This document shows positions 25,048 to 33,508 of a stretch of 64,000 nucleotides of DNA, piece after piece. Location of the stretch: contig CAKUJH010000016.1 of the NCBI GenBank assembly GCA_934661375.1, forward strand, positions 1 through 64,000, in the 5' to 3' direction. This DNA is from an uncultured Victivallales bacterium (lineage in GTDB: Bacteria > Verrucomicrobiota > Lentisphaeria > Victivallales > UBA1829). Position 1 is the stretch's first letter; each line of letters starts with the position of its first letter. Both the position numbers and the translations under genes were made by a program. The notes below the pieces were generated by a model that did not search any database, was not told the origin of the DNA, and saw only the letters and a program-made list of their open reading frames with translations.

Positions 25048-26141
25048 TTCAAAAATTCCTTTACAATGGCATTCAGTTCGTCTTCTTTTTCCATCAGACG
25101 CTGCACCAGAGTGAACTGCGTGCGGCAGCGATCCAGATTATGATTTTCGCGTTTCGTCCGGAAATACACATCCCCTTCCAGATAATCGGTCAGAAAACGC
25201 AGTCCGATTTCATAGCTGATGAGGATTCCCGCGAACGGCAGCATTTCGATTTCCCTGCGGGTGAGACACCCCTGCGCTCCTTCCAGAAAACCTTTGACCA
25301 GCGCACGGAATACATTGAGCCGCACCTGAACCCGCGACAGGTCCGTTTCGTCTTCGGCGGCGGGGCTGACACTGGAACGCACCATGTCGCCGAAATCATA
25401 CAGGGAAAGCCCCGGCATCACCGTATCCAGATCAATCACGCAAAGACCTTCGCCGGTATGTTCATCCAGCAGAACATTGTTCAGTTTGGTGTCGTTATGG
25501 GTAATGCGTTCCGGCAGTTCGCCTTTCTGCTGAAGCTCCAGCAGCACCGGCGCGATCCAGGCATTGGCTTTGGCAAATTCGATTTCCGGACGGCAGAGCG
25601 CAGCACGATGACATTGATTCTTCGCCGCAGCTTGCATGAAATCGGCAAAACGCGATGGCGTATTATGGAAATCCGGAATGGTTTCATGCAGCCGTTTGCC
25701 AGGCAGATCAGCCAGCAGATGCTGAAATTTTCCGAAGGCTTTGGATGCCTGATATGCCTGTTCTTCATTTTCCAGCACTTCACAGGGACGGGCGTCGCTG
25801 ATGAAATGGTAGGAACGCCAGCATTCTTCGCCGCAGGAATAATACATGCGTCCATCCCGTGCCGGAACCAGATGAATGCAGCGGCGTTCGCTGTCCGGCT
25901 GGACGCCCAGTTTTTCTCCTGCATGTTTCAGTACACGGGTGATATTTTCCATCAGCTGATCCGGATGCCGGAAAACGCGGGTGTTGATCCGCTGAAATAT
26001 ATATTGGCCTTCTTTGCCGTCGATGGAGAACACCACGCGGAACGTATTGTTGATATGTCCGCTGCCGAAAGGTTTGACTTCGACCAGACCGGAATGGTCA
26101 ATACAGAAATTTGCGGCGATGTTTCGCATGAAACTTTCCAT
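25044..26141 (-). CDS. aminoglycoside-phosphotransferase-fold sugar kinase, NahK-like
   Basis: A 365-residue kinase. The start GSGHINNTFRV and QRINTRVFRHPDQLMENI match the N-acetylhexosamine 1-kinase (NahK) family. The catalytic loop is THNDTKLNNVL and the metal-binding Asp lies in CVIDLDTVMPG. NahK phosphorylates GlcNAc or GalNAc at C1, feeding a nucleotidyltransferase. Here the nucleotidyltransferase is seven bases upstream and the epimerase overlaps downstream, which supports the role. Other small-molecule kinases share the fold, so substrate identity is inferred. Confidence 0.8.
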   Translation of the reverse strand: MESFMRNIAANFCIDHSGLVEVKPFGSGHINNTFRVVFSIDGKEGQYIFQRINTRVFRHPDQLMENITRVLKHAGEKLGVQPDSERRCIHLVPARDGRMYYSCGEECWRSYHFISDARPCEVLENEEQAYQASKAFGKFQHLLADLPGKRLHETIPDFHNTPSRFADFMQAAAKNQCHRAALCRPEIEFAKANAWIAPVLLELQQKGELPERITHNDTKLNNVLLDEHTGEGLCVIDLDTVMPGLSLYDFGDMVRSSVSPAAEDETDLSRVQVRLNVFRALVKGFLEGAQGCLTRREIEMLPFAGILISYEIGLRFLTDYLEGDVYFRTKRENHNLDRCRTQFTLVQRLMEKEDELNAIVKEFLK

Positions 26142-26148
26142 ACGGGAA

Positions 26149-27057
26149 TCACTCCAGTGGCGAGGGATAGATTCCGCCGGCGACCAGATCCCGGATTGAT
26201 TTCTGTACCATCGGCTTGTCTTCGCGGTAGGTAACTCCGAACCACGAATCCGTGCTGGTCAGCACCTGGACGGATATTTTCTGCCGGTGAATCAATTCGC
26301 TGACTGCGAACGGAATATAGAATTCCGACTTCATTTCCGTGCCGCGGCGGGAAAGGAATTCCTCGAACAGACCGCCCAGCTCATCAAAAATAGACGGCAT
26401 GAAACCCCAGCAGTTCATCGAAGCAATTTCATCGCCCGTCAGCGGATGAACTGTTCCGTCTGCATCGGTAAAACGGGCTTTGCCGCCCGGCGCAGGGAGA
26501 ATGTCGGTTCTTTCCACGACTTCTGTCAGCAGACTGTCTGCATCGGTTTCACAGATTCCCCGTGAAACCATCCCGAATTCAGAGAGTGTGTTCCGGAGGG
26601 TGAAACCTACCATAAAATGGCGTTTCCGCAGTTCCGGATTGACGGCGAATGCCTGAGCCAGCAGGGCGTAAGCACTGCGCCCGTAAAAATCGTCCGCATT
26701 GATTGCCGCAAACGGACCGTTGAGTTTGTCTGCGGCGGAAAGGATGGCGTGTCCGGTTCCCCAGGGTTTGGTGCGTCCGGCGGGGAGAGTGTACGGCGCA
26801 GGCAGTTTGTCCAGATCCTGGAACGCATATTCCACCTGCATCCGTTTTTCCCATTTAGCCCCGACCTGTTCCCGGAACACCGCTTCAATATCCCGGCGGA
26901 TCACAAACACGACTTTGTCGAATCCGCACAGAAGTGCGTCATAAATGGAGTAGTCCAGAATGATTTCGCCGGAGGGACCGACCGGATCGATCTGTTTCAA
27001 TCCTCCGTACCGGCTTCCCATTCCAGCGGCCAGCACCAGCAGTGCGGGTTTGTTCAT
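26149..27057 (-). CDS. sugar-phosphate nucleotidyltransferase
   Basis: A 302-residue GT-A-fold nucleotidyltransferase. The N-terminal LAAGMGSRYGGLKQIDPVG is the nucleotide-binding loop (G-x-G-S-R-x-x-x-x-K), and AAINADDFYG carries the metal-binding Asp. The C-terminal quarter lacks the hexapeptide repeats of GlmU, so it has no acetyltransferase half. With the NahK-like kinase and epimerase it would convert a hexosamine-1-phosphate to its UDP-sugar. It lies 14 bases after the ROK-like kinase gene, on the same strand. Confidence 0.85.
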   Translation of the reverse strand: MNKPALLVLAAGMGSRYGGLKQIDPVGPSGEIILDYSIYDALLCGFDKVVFVIRRDIEAVFREQVGAKWEKRMQVEYAFQDLDKLPAPYTLPAGRTKPWGTGHAILSAADKLNGPFAAINADDFYGRSAYALLAQAFAVNPELRKRHFMVGFTLRNTLSEFGMVSRGICETDADSLLTEVVERTDILPAPGGKARFTDADGTVHPLTGDEIASMNCWGFMPSIFDELGGLFEEFLSRRGTEMKSEFYIPFAVSELIHRQKISVQVLTSTDSWFGVTYREDKPMVQKSIRDLVAGGIYPSPLE

Positions 27058-27071
27058 GACACGGTCTCCGA

Positions 27072-28472
27072 TCAGATAACCGGCAGACTTGCCGCAGCCA
27101 CAGCCTGACCATGGCGGCGGGATTTTTCGTCCGGAATCCGGAATTCGATCTTGCTTGCGTATTCCGGGAATTCGGCTTTCAGCACATCGGCGGCGCGTGC
27201 CAGAATGATGTCGCCGCCTTTACCCGTGGTAACACGTCCGAGAATCAGCAGCTTTTCAATGTTGTAGAATTCGCAGTAACGCGCAATCGTGTAACCGAAG
27301 CAGACACCGATGCTGTCATAAATCTGACGAGCCCGGTCATCGCCCTGTTCCATCAGTTTCTGAACTTCTTTGAGCTGTTCGGCAAACTTCATATCCTTGG
27401 GCAGTTCGATGCCGGCAAGCGGAGCCAGACGCGCCACGCCCTGCTGGCAGAAATACTGAACGGCACAGCCCAGGTCGCCGGACCATTCATCGGCAGGTGC
27501 GCCTTCGCGGTAGTCCACCGGCACGAAAGCCAGTTCGTTCAGCCAGTCGGTGATGTTGCCGTCCGGGTTCACATAGCCGCCCGCCACGCTGGTTCCCATC
27601 GAGATGCCCAGCACGCTGTTGGAATTCATTTCCATGGAGCCAGCCAGCGCGGTTACTTCACCGTCGTTGACCACTTCAAACGGAACGCCCCATTCCTTGC
27701 CGATTTCGAGGAACAGATCTTTCACTTTGTCTTCGAACTGATCCTGCGGAATGCCGCGGAACAGCGAGGCAAGACGGACGCGGTTGTTCACGTAGACGCC
27801 GGCGGAGCTGCCGCCGATGGCATCGACGCGCGGAAGTTTGGCGGCGGCACGGCGGAGCGTGTCGTTGATGCCGTCTTTATGATAATTCACATCGCTCTGG
27901 AAGTACGGATCCCAGGGAACTTCTTCGCTGAACACGATTTTGCCGTCGATGAGTGCGGCGCATTTGCGGTCGGAACCGCCGAGGTCAAAACCGATACGGC
28001 AGCCGTCCAGGTGACGTCCCAGCGGTTTGGTCGGTTCAACGGCTTTCGGGGCATCCGCCAGAGGACAGGAGACAATTTCCATGGTGTTGGAGTAAATCCG
28101 GCTCATCATTTCGTAATCGAATGCGCGTTCACCGGTTTTGGAATAAATCTTCGCCAGATCGGCGGCAACGCCTTCATCTCCGGCAATGGTCACTTTCCAG
28201 CCGCCGCGCATCCACAGCATCCCCTTGACCAGACGTTCCACGTGGCGGATATTTGCCGCGCGTTCATCTTCGGTCGGATTGCCGAACACGACAGTTTCGA
28301 AGGTACTGACACTTTCCGGCGTTCTTTCCAGCGCGATGACAATCTTTTTGCTCTTGCCGGATGCCTGTACTGCTTTGCGGAATTCGCGATCCCACAGAAC
28401 CGCAGGCACGAAATCCTTGTCAAGACACGGAACCACCGCGCAGGCGGCCTTCTTCGTGATTTCCTTCAACAT
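27072..28472 (-). CDS. ROK-like sugar kinase with long N-terminal extension
   Basis: A 466-residue protein. The ATPase core begins near residue 158 with RIGFDLGGSDRKCAALIDG (phosphate-1 loop). VNDGEVTALAGS holds the catalytic Asp equivalent, and SMGTSVAGGYV is the phosphate-2/adenosine region. These are ROK/glucokinase features, but the Cys-rich ROK zinc motif is not visible. About 155 extra residues at the N-terminus have no family I recognise. It is probably a hexokinase feeding the sugar-nucleotide genes downstream. The ribosome binding site is AGGAGAGAACAGAG. Confidence 0.78.
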   Translation of the reverse strand: MLKEITKKAACAVVPCLDKDFVPAVLWDREFRKAVQASGKSKKIVIALERTPESVSTFETVVFGNPTEDERAANIRHVERLVKGMLWMRGGWKVTIAGDEGVAADLAKIYSKTGERAFDYEMMSRIYSNTMEIVSCPLADAPKAVEPTKPLGRHLDGCRIGFDLGGSDRKCAALIDGKIVFSEEVPWDPYFQSDVNYHKDGINDTLRRAAAKLPRVDAIGGSSAGVYVNNRVRLASLFRGIPQDQFEDKVKDLFLEIGKEWGVPFEVVNDGEVTALAGSMEMNSNSVLGISMGTSVAGGYVNPDGNITDWLNELAFVPVDYREGAPADEWSGDLGCAVQYFCQQGVARLAPLAGIELPKDMKFAEQLKEVQKLMEQGDDRARQIYDSIGVCFGYTIARYCEFYNIEKLLILGRVTTGKGGDIILARAADVLKAEFPEYASKIEFRIPDEKSRRHGQAVAAASLPVI

Positions 28473-28526
28473 CTCTGTTCTCTCCTGTATATTTAAAATT
28501 TTTTAGGAACCAAACATATTCTGTGA

Positions 28527-28554
28527 AAGATACATTCTTTTTTCGAAATTTCAA
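28527..28554 (-). promoter_or_regulatory. putative promoter of the ROK-kinase/sugar-nucleotide operon
   Basis: On the minus strand, TTGAAA (28554-28549), a 16-base spacer and TATCTT (28532-28527) sit in an AT-rich stretch about 55 bases before the start at 28472. The match is moderate. The rest of the gap 28473-28835 holds the terminator at 28671-28703 and no ORF or tRNA that I can support. Confidence 0.4.
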
Positions 28555-28670
28555 GTTCCAATCTTATGTAAATCAATGGAATTATTGTTTTTCCCTCAAA
28601 AAAACTCCGCCGGGAGCATAAGACTGCCGCCGTTCCGTTGCCTTTTCCGGATTCCTGACAGCTGCCGCAA

Positions 28671-28703
28671 ATAAAAAACCCCCGTGCCGGGATAACACGG
28701 GGG
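28671..28703 (-). terminator. intrinsic terminator downstream of the Sua5/YrdC gene
   Basis: Minus strand: CCCCCGTG, a nine-base loop, CACGGGGG, then TTTTTTAT. This perfect eight-pair GC stem with a T run should end transcripts from the genes at 28836-30221. Confidence 0.9.
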
Positions 28704-28835
28704 ACAACAAAGGAGAGAGTTGTTTTACAGAATGCTTCGGGAATAAGCAAGTTCTGTATTTGCATAGACCGGGGACATTCCGGAAAGTTCCATGCTGCAA
28801 AAAAAATTTTCTGTTTTTATGGAAAATTTTTCCGC

Positions 28836-29429
28836 TTATGCGTCCACAGTCTGCCGAATCTGCTCTTCAGTAACCGGACCCTGCCGCAGAATTTTCCAGG
28901 AGGAATCCGCTCCGACCATGATGACCGTGGATGCCAGCGAGTCCGGGGGAAGGGCTCCGCCGTCCACAGCCAGAGCCGGTTCTCCATCAATGCTGTTCAA
29001 GCCGTCTTCCATGCAGAGCGCGGCGGGTTTTCCCGAAAGATTGGCACTGGTGGAAGCCAATGCTCCGCCGTAAGCCGCCAGCAGACTGGTAATGAACGGG
29101 TGATCCGGAATCCGGAATCCGAAAGTTCCGCCGCTGCGGTCCGGCACGATGACCGTAACGGGTCCGGGACAGAATGCTTCGGCAATTTTCCGGGCGGCAT
29201 CCGGCAAAGTCGCTTCCGGGGGCAGGGCGTCCACGCACGGAATGAATGCCGCGAACGGTTTGTTTTCTGAACGGTGCTTCAATTCATAGATGCGTTTCCG
29301 CGCCGCGGTGTCTTCCCAGGCGCAGACCAGACCATACACGGTTTCCGTCGGAACCAGCAGTACGCTGCCGGGCTGGCGCAGAATTTGCACTGCGTCAGGC
29401 ACAGCCTCTTTTTCGGACAGGATTTTCAT
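28836..29429 (-). CDS. tsaC: L-threonylcarbamoyladenylate synthase (Sua5/YciO/YrdC)
   Basis: A 197-residue enzyme that makes threonylcarbamoyl-AMP for the t6A modification of tRNA. Key segments are the start of the YrdC fold LLVPTETVYGLVC, ELKHRSENKPFAAFI with the nucleotide-binding KxR region, PGPVTVIVP, and STSANLSGKPA, which together define the family. Length is typical for TsaC/YwlC-core proteins without the Sua5 C-terminal domain. It lies 24 bases after the D-aminopeptidase gene. A terminator follows at 28671-28703. Confidence 0.92.
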   Translation of the reverse strand: MKILSEKEAVPDAVQILRQPGSVLLVPTETVYGLVCAWEDTAARKRIYELKHRSENKPFAAFIPCVDALPPEATLPDAARKIAEAFCPGPVTVIVPDRSGGTFGFRIPDHPFITSLLAAYGGALASTSANLSGKPAALCMEDGLNSIDGEPALAVDGGALPPDSLASTVIMVGADSSWKILRQGPVTEEQIRQTVDA

Positions 29430-29453
29430 GATTCGTCAAACTGTCTGCCGGAT

Positions 29454-30221
29454 TCAGAAGACACGCCAGAACGCGCGTTCCGCAGTATCGGCTTCGGCTT
29501 CCACTGTGCGGTCTTCGCTCAATCCCAGCCGGGGTTCGTGCCGTTCGACGTATTCGACTTTGAGCTGAACAGGAGTGAACTTGACCGGTTTGATTTCTCC
29601 GGCTTTCATGAGGTCGATGGCGAGCATGGTTTTTTCCCGGATCCGGGCATGGGCTTCTTCGCGCGGCAACAGGAGTGCGCCTTGCTGGGACGTGGATTTT
29701 TTGACTTCGCAGGTTACCACGGACGGCAGGAAAGCCGAGGCTTCCGCACAGAGTTTGTCGCAGCCGCTGGTCATGATGACCGGAATGTCGTAATCTCCTG
29801 CAATGGCGGCGTCAACGGCAAATTCACCGACCCGTTTTCCGTTGAGCCAGATATTCTGGATGTCCTTGGAGGAATAGGAATGTTCCAGAAGCGCATTGCG
29901 CGTACCCGCCATGGCATGGTAGCCCAGCAGAATTACGCCGTCGGAACCTTCAATGCCGTAGAATCGTTTGCCGGGGGTCTGACCCTGCACCAGACGGATA
30001 TGCGGTCCGAGTTCATTCCAGAGAATGCTGGTTCCGCCTCCGTGTCCGTCGCGAACCACGACTTCCGTTGCTCCTGCTTCAAAACAGGCGGCGGCGCAGG
30101 CGTTGACATCGTCGGTAAGGTAACGGCGTCCCGCGGCATACTGGCTGCCGTCGGACACAACATACTGTGAACCGCAGATTCCGCTGATGCCTTCCATGTC
30201 GGCAAAGATATAAATTTTCAT
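29454..30221 (-). CDS. M55-family D-aminopeptidase (DppA-like)
   Basis: A 255-residue cytosolic zinc peptidase family known from Bacillus DppA, which cleaves D-Ala-containing peptides. Metal ligands are D8 and E10 in ADMEGISGI, the His of VRDGHGGG near 60, and the His in LLGYHAMAGT near 104. The start is ATG 30221, nine bases after GGAG. An ATG three codons earlier touches that site. The role is likely recycling of D-amino-acid peptides from cell wall (inference). Confidence 0.9.
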   Translation of the reverse strand: MKIYIFADMEGISGICGSQYVVSDGSQYAAGRRYLTDDVNACAAACFEAGATEVVVRDGHGGGTSILWNELGPHIRLVQGQTPGKRFYGIEGSDGVILLGYHAMAGTRNALLEHSYSSKDIQNIWLNGKRVGEFAVDAAIAGDYDIPVIMTSGCDKLCAEASAFLPSVVTCEVKKSTSQQGALLLPREEAHARIREKTMLAIDLMKAGEIKPVKFTPVQLKVEYVERHEPRLGLSEDRTVEAEADTAERAFWRVF

Positions 30222-30405
30222 GGCACACATCTCCTTTGAAATAAATGGCAATATACTGTTTTCGATATATTACCATGAATTCGTTAAAAATCAAGCTGTC
30301 CTGCTGTTTTTTTCAATGCAATATCGGTTACAGTGCTGAAAAACGGAGCTTCCCGGTATCTGTAAAAACACAGATTCTTTTGTCTGTCTTTCCGGTATAT
30401 CCGTC

Positions 30406-30433
30406 TTGAAAACGGCTGAAAAAGTGTTATAGT
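30406..30433 (+). promoter_or_regulatory. sigma70-like promoter upstream of orphan ORF
   Basis: TTGAAA (30406-30411), a 16-base spacer and TATAGT (30428-30433) precede a leader of about 95 bases and the small ORF at 30533. The stretch 30252-30405 is AT-rich, with no other feature I can support. Confidence 0.5.
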
Positions 30434-30532
30434 ACCCGGTTCAACGAAAAACTTCAGACATCTTCAACGGAAATCGGAAAATTTAACCGTGCCGCAGACC
30501 CGGCATTGCGGGGTGTCTGAATGGAGGCTCAG

Positions 30533-30982
30533 ATGAGAAGCTGGATTTTTTATCCGCAGCAGACAACCAATGAATCGTTCAACGACAGCATTGAATTGCT
30601 GTTCGGGGGTGGGACGCGTTATCCTGCGCGTGATGAATTCCGCGAGCTGATGCCGGAATGCCGCAGAACGGTTCAACAGCCGTCGCTGGGTTTTTTCTGC
30701 GGAACTCTGCCCGGCGATCCCGTCCGTTATCCTTCGCTGCGGGAGGGCATCCCGGATTATCCGCGTCGGGAATATCAGGCGGATTTTCTGCCGACAGTGC
30801 AAATCTGGCAGACCAAATTGTCTTTCTGCGCAGCTCCCGTTCCCGAACGCAGTTTCCTGTGGACCGCAAAAGCGTTTTCCGCGAATTGCATATCTGTGGA
30901 CGGCGAATACCCACCCGGTCCGCCGGACATCTGGGTATTCGGATGCCGGAGTTTTCTGTTTTCTCCATATATCCTTAAATAA
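30533..30982 (+). CDS. orphan hypothetical protein
   Basis: A 149-residue product that I do not recognise. It begins MRSWIFYPQQTTNES after a strong GGAGG five bases ahead of ATG 30533, and a promoter lies 100 bases upstream. It is the only plus-strand gene between 6.9 and 49 kb. The composition is unusual: many Pro, Tyr, Phe and Trp, with no signal peptide or membrane helix. It ends with CRSFLFSPYILK. The promoter plus ribosome binding site argue that it is real. The lack of recognisable homologues and the odd composition argue for caution. Confidence 0.5.
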   Translation: MRSWIFYPQQTTNESFNDSIELLFGGGTRYPARDEFRELMPECRRTVQQPSLGFFCGTLPGDPVRYPSLREGIPDYPRREYQADFLPTVQIWQTKLSFCAAPVPERSFLWTAKAFSANCISVDGEYPPGPPDIWVFGCRSFLFSPYILK

Positions 30983-30999
30983 AAGGAATTTTCCCGGAA

Positions 31000-31824
31000 T
31001 CAGAATAAATCCTGAATCAGGGCGGCGTAATTTTCACTTTCCACCGCCGCCAGACGGTTGTTCAGAGAAAACGGACAGACCAGATACGGTCCAGTATAAC
31101 CGGTCAGGGCGAAGTAGGACAGCCAGGGTTCAATATGCACTTTCATCAGACGGTTGCCGCCGTCCGCATTGAAGCAGAACATCACCGAACGGGTTTCCAG
31201 GCGCAGCGTCTTTGCCAGTTCCTGCGGATTGAAATCCGGTTTCATGTCGTGAGGGTACAGCTCCAGACGCAGTTTCAGACCGGGAATCATCAGATCGCGC
31301 AGAAATCCCATGACCCGCTCCGGCATGTCCGCCTTGTCAAACGGCAGACGCACCGGCAGCAGCAGTGTCCGTCCGGCGGCCTGCAAAGCCGGATGCAGTT
31401 CCCGCAGCAGGGAAGACAGCTGCTGTTTCCGGTCCGGGTCTTTCAATACCGCGGTCAAAGAAAAGTCCAGAGCTCCGCATTCTATTTCCAGCGTCTGCAG
31501 ATCCCGGAAAACTTTTTCACAGGTCCGGACAAATTCCTTCCGGATATGTTTCCCTGCGCCCGGAACCAGCGTTGCCAGAGACGGCGTCAGCAGACTGCCG
31601 CAATGAAGCCGTCTGAAATGTTTCCGCAGATACTGCTGCCGGCTTTCCGGGAGTGATTTGAAATATTCACAGGAAACTTCGACTGCGCTGAATTCTTTCC
31701 GGTCCGTGCATTCGTCAAAAAGAGTTCCGGACAAAGCCAGACGCCCGGCGGCGAATCCGAAATTCGCTTTCCGGCTGTAATCCCGCAGCGGGATGACATT
31801 TTTAATGGCGTCCGAATCCTGCAT
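31000..31824 (-). CDS. hypothetical protein at the end of the riboflavin operon
   Basis: A 274-residue soluble protein, not confidently recognised. The alternation of predicted strands and helices (FSAVEVSCEYF, LQTLEIECGALDF, RTLLLPVRLPF, LKLRLELYPHDM, RSVMFCFNADGG) resembles the xylose-isomerase-like TIM barrel, and VEV...ECG...ELYPHD would be its ligand strands. It overlaps the end of ribE by 22 bases, so it is likely co-translated and under the FMN riboswitch at 36897. A link to flavin metabolism is inference from position only. Confidence 0.7.
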   Translation of the reverse strand: MQDSDAIKNVIPLRDYSRKANFGFAAGRLALSGTLFDECTDRKEFSAVEVSCEYFKSLPESRQQYLRKHFRRLHCGSLLTPSLATLVPGAGKHIRKEFVRTCEKVFRDLQTLEIECGALDFSLTAVLKDPDRKQQLSSLLRELHPALQAAGRTLLLPVRLPFDKADMPERVMGFLRDLMIPGLKLRLELYPHDMKPDFNPQELAKTLRLETRSVMFCFNADGGNRLMKVHIEPWLSYFALTGYTGPYLVCPFSLNNRLAAVESENYAALIQDLF

Positions 31825-32458
31825 TTCTTAAAGTATCCATATTGACCGTGCTGCCGGAAGGGACTGCTCCCGTGCGTTCCAGCATGGAAAGCACGTATTT
31901 GCCCAGCATGTCGCATTCCAGATTGACACTGCTGCCTTTGCCGCAGCACGGCAGATTGGTTTCGTTCCAGGTGGTCGGAATCACATGCACGGTAAAATGA
32001 TCGTCCTGCAAATCCGCAATGGTGAGGGAGATTCCGTTGACCGCAATGCTGCCTTTCGGAACCATGTACCGCCGCAGCTCCGGTGCGCAGGAAACCGCCA
32101 GCACCATATCGTCGCCGTCCCGTCCGAGCGACAGCACTTTGCCGATACCGTCCACGTGTCCGCTGACAATATGTCCGCCGAAACGAGCGCCCATCATCAT
32201 GGCGCGTTCCAGATTGACGGTGTCGCCGCGTTTGAGCAATCCGAGGTTGGTGCGGCGGAAAGATTCTTCCATCACATAAAATTCCAGCATTGCCCCCGCC
32301 GCTTTTTCCAGAGTCAGACACGTTCCGTTCACAGCGATGCTTTCGCCGGGTTCGGGGCGGTCGAAAATCTTTTTCGATTCCACCCGCAGTCTGCCCGCTT
32401 TGCCCGTCATCGCGGCGGAAATGAAAACGCCTGTCGATTCAATCAGACCGGTAAACAT
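31802..32458 (-). CDS. ribE: riboflavin synthase alpha subunit
   Basis: Dismutates two 6,7-dimethyl-8-ribityllumazine molecules to riboflavin. This 218-residue protein is built of two repeated lumazine-binding domains, each with a start like MFTGLIE...G and a GxSIAVNG(T/I)(C/S)LT block (ESIAVNGTCLTLE in the first, GSIAVNGISLTIAD in the second). The canonical N-terminal MFTGLIE is present. It is separated from ribD by three bases. Confidence 0.96.
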   Translation of the reverse strand: MFTGLIESTGVFISAAMTGKAGRLRVESKKIFDRPEPGESIAVNGTCLTLEKAAGAMLEFYVMEESFRRTNLGLLKRGDTVNLERAMMMGARFGGHIVSGHVDGIGKVLSLGRDGDDMVLAVSCAPELRRYMVPKGSIAVNGISLTIADLQDDHFTVHVIPTTWNETNLPCCGKGSSVNLECDMLGKYVLSMLERTGAVPSGSTVNMDTLRNAGFGRH

Positions 32459-32461
32459 GAT

Positions 32462-33493
32462 TCAGGACTCCTTTCCGGCGGGATATTTCACCGCCGCGCA
32501 GAATGCGAAATCCGCGCCGAGTTTGCGCAGTTCAACCTCTTCCAGCTGATACGCGTCTTCCAGAGAGACTGGATTCATGCCGCCGACACTGGGGCGGCTT
32601 CCGGCTCCGCCCAGAATTTTCGGCGCAATATGAAACTCTATACGGTCCACTTCATGTGCCGCCAAAGCGGATGCCGCCAGTGTTCCGCCGCCTTCAATCA
32701 GCAGAACAGAAATATTTTCCGCGCCGAGTTTTTTCAGATACTTATCCCAGTTGCGGGGCGTGTCCAGAGAAACAAATTCAAACCCGTCCCGCTGAAACTG
32801 TTCCGGGTGATGCGTTACAATGATCCGCCGCGGTGTTTTCAGCACATTCCCTTCTTCATCCCGGACCGTGAAACGCGGGGAATCCAGCCGGAAAGTATCT
32901 GCGCCCGCCATGACGGCATCGGCGCGCATCCGCAGCCGCTGAACCCGGCGGCGTGCCTGCGGACCTGTAATCCATTGGGAAATGCCGCCGGCGGTGGCAA
33001 TTTTTCCGTCCAGAGTCTGCGCCATTTTAAGCAGAACAAACGGTTTGCCCGTGGTGATCCACTTGAAGAACGGTTCGTTCAGTTTCCGACATGCCGCTTC
33101 GCAAACCGGATAAACCACTTCCACACCATGACTCCGCAGAATTTCCGCTGCGCGGCCGGCATGTTTGGGATTGGGATCGGTGCAGCCGAAGACCACCCGG
33201 CTGATTCCCGCTTTGAGAATGGCTTCGGTGCAGGGCGGAGTTCTGCCGTAAGTGCAGCATGGTTCCAAAGTTACATAAAGCGTCGTGCCGCGCAGATCCT
33301 GTCCGTGACACGCCGCAATGGCATTGACTTCGGCATGACCGGAGCCGGCTTTGATATGGTAGCCGGTTCCCAGCAGAATGTCGCCGCGGACAATTACTGC
33401 GCCGACCATCGGGTTGGGATTGGTGGTACCCCAGCCTTTTTCCGCTTCGCGCAGAGCTTTTTTCATCCAGCGGCAGTCATCAGCGTTCGTCAT
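32462..33493 (-). CDS. ribD: bifunctional pyrimidine deaminase/reductase RibD
   Basis: Performs steps 2 and 3 of riboflavin synthesis. The N-terminal deaminase (about 1-145) carries the zinc motif H-A-E (GHAEVNAI) and PCCTYGRTPPC. The C-terminal reductase (about 146-343) has RFTVRDEEGN and VLLIEGGGTLAASAL, the NADPH-site region. The 343 residues are normal for RibD. It follows ftsY by 15 bases in the flavin operon. Confidence 0.96.
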   Translation of the reverse strand: MTNADDCRWMKKALREAEKGWGTTNPNPMVGAVIVRGDILLGTGYHIKAGSGHAEVNAIAACHGQDLRGTTLYVTLEPCCTYGRTPPCTEAILKAGISRVVFGCTDPNPKHAGRAAEILRSHGVEVVYPVCEAACRKLNEPFFKWITTGKPFVLLKMAQTLDGKIATAGGISQWITGPQARRRVQRLRMRADAVMAGADTFRLDSPRFTVRDEEGNVLKTPRRIIVTHHPEQFQRDGFEFVSLDTPRNWDKYLKKLGAENISVLLIEGGGTLAASALAAHEVDRIEFHIAPKILGGAGSRPSVGGMNPVSLEDAYQLEEVELRKLGADFAFCAAVKYPAGKES

Positions 33494-33508
33494 GTTTTTC
33501 TCCGGCGG

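Noticed and set aside
18931..26141. A complete capsule locus
   Set aside because: Only a dehydrogenase and epimerases are present. No Wzx, Wzy, ABC exporter or glycosyltransferase lies beside them, so they supply precursors only.
28704..28835. tRNA or small RNA gene after the Sua5/YrdC gene
   Set aside because: No cloverleaf, CCA end or TTCGA loop could be found, and the stretch is simply AT-rich leader to the terminator.
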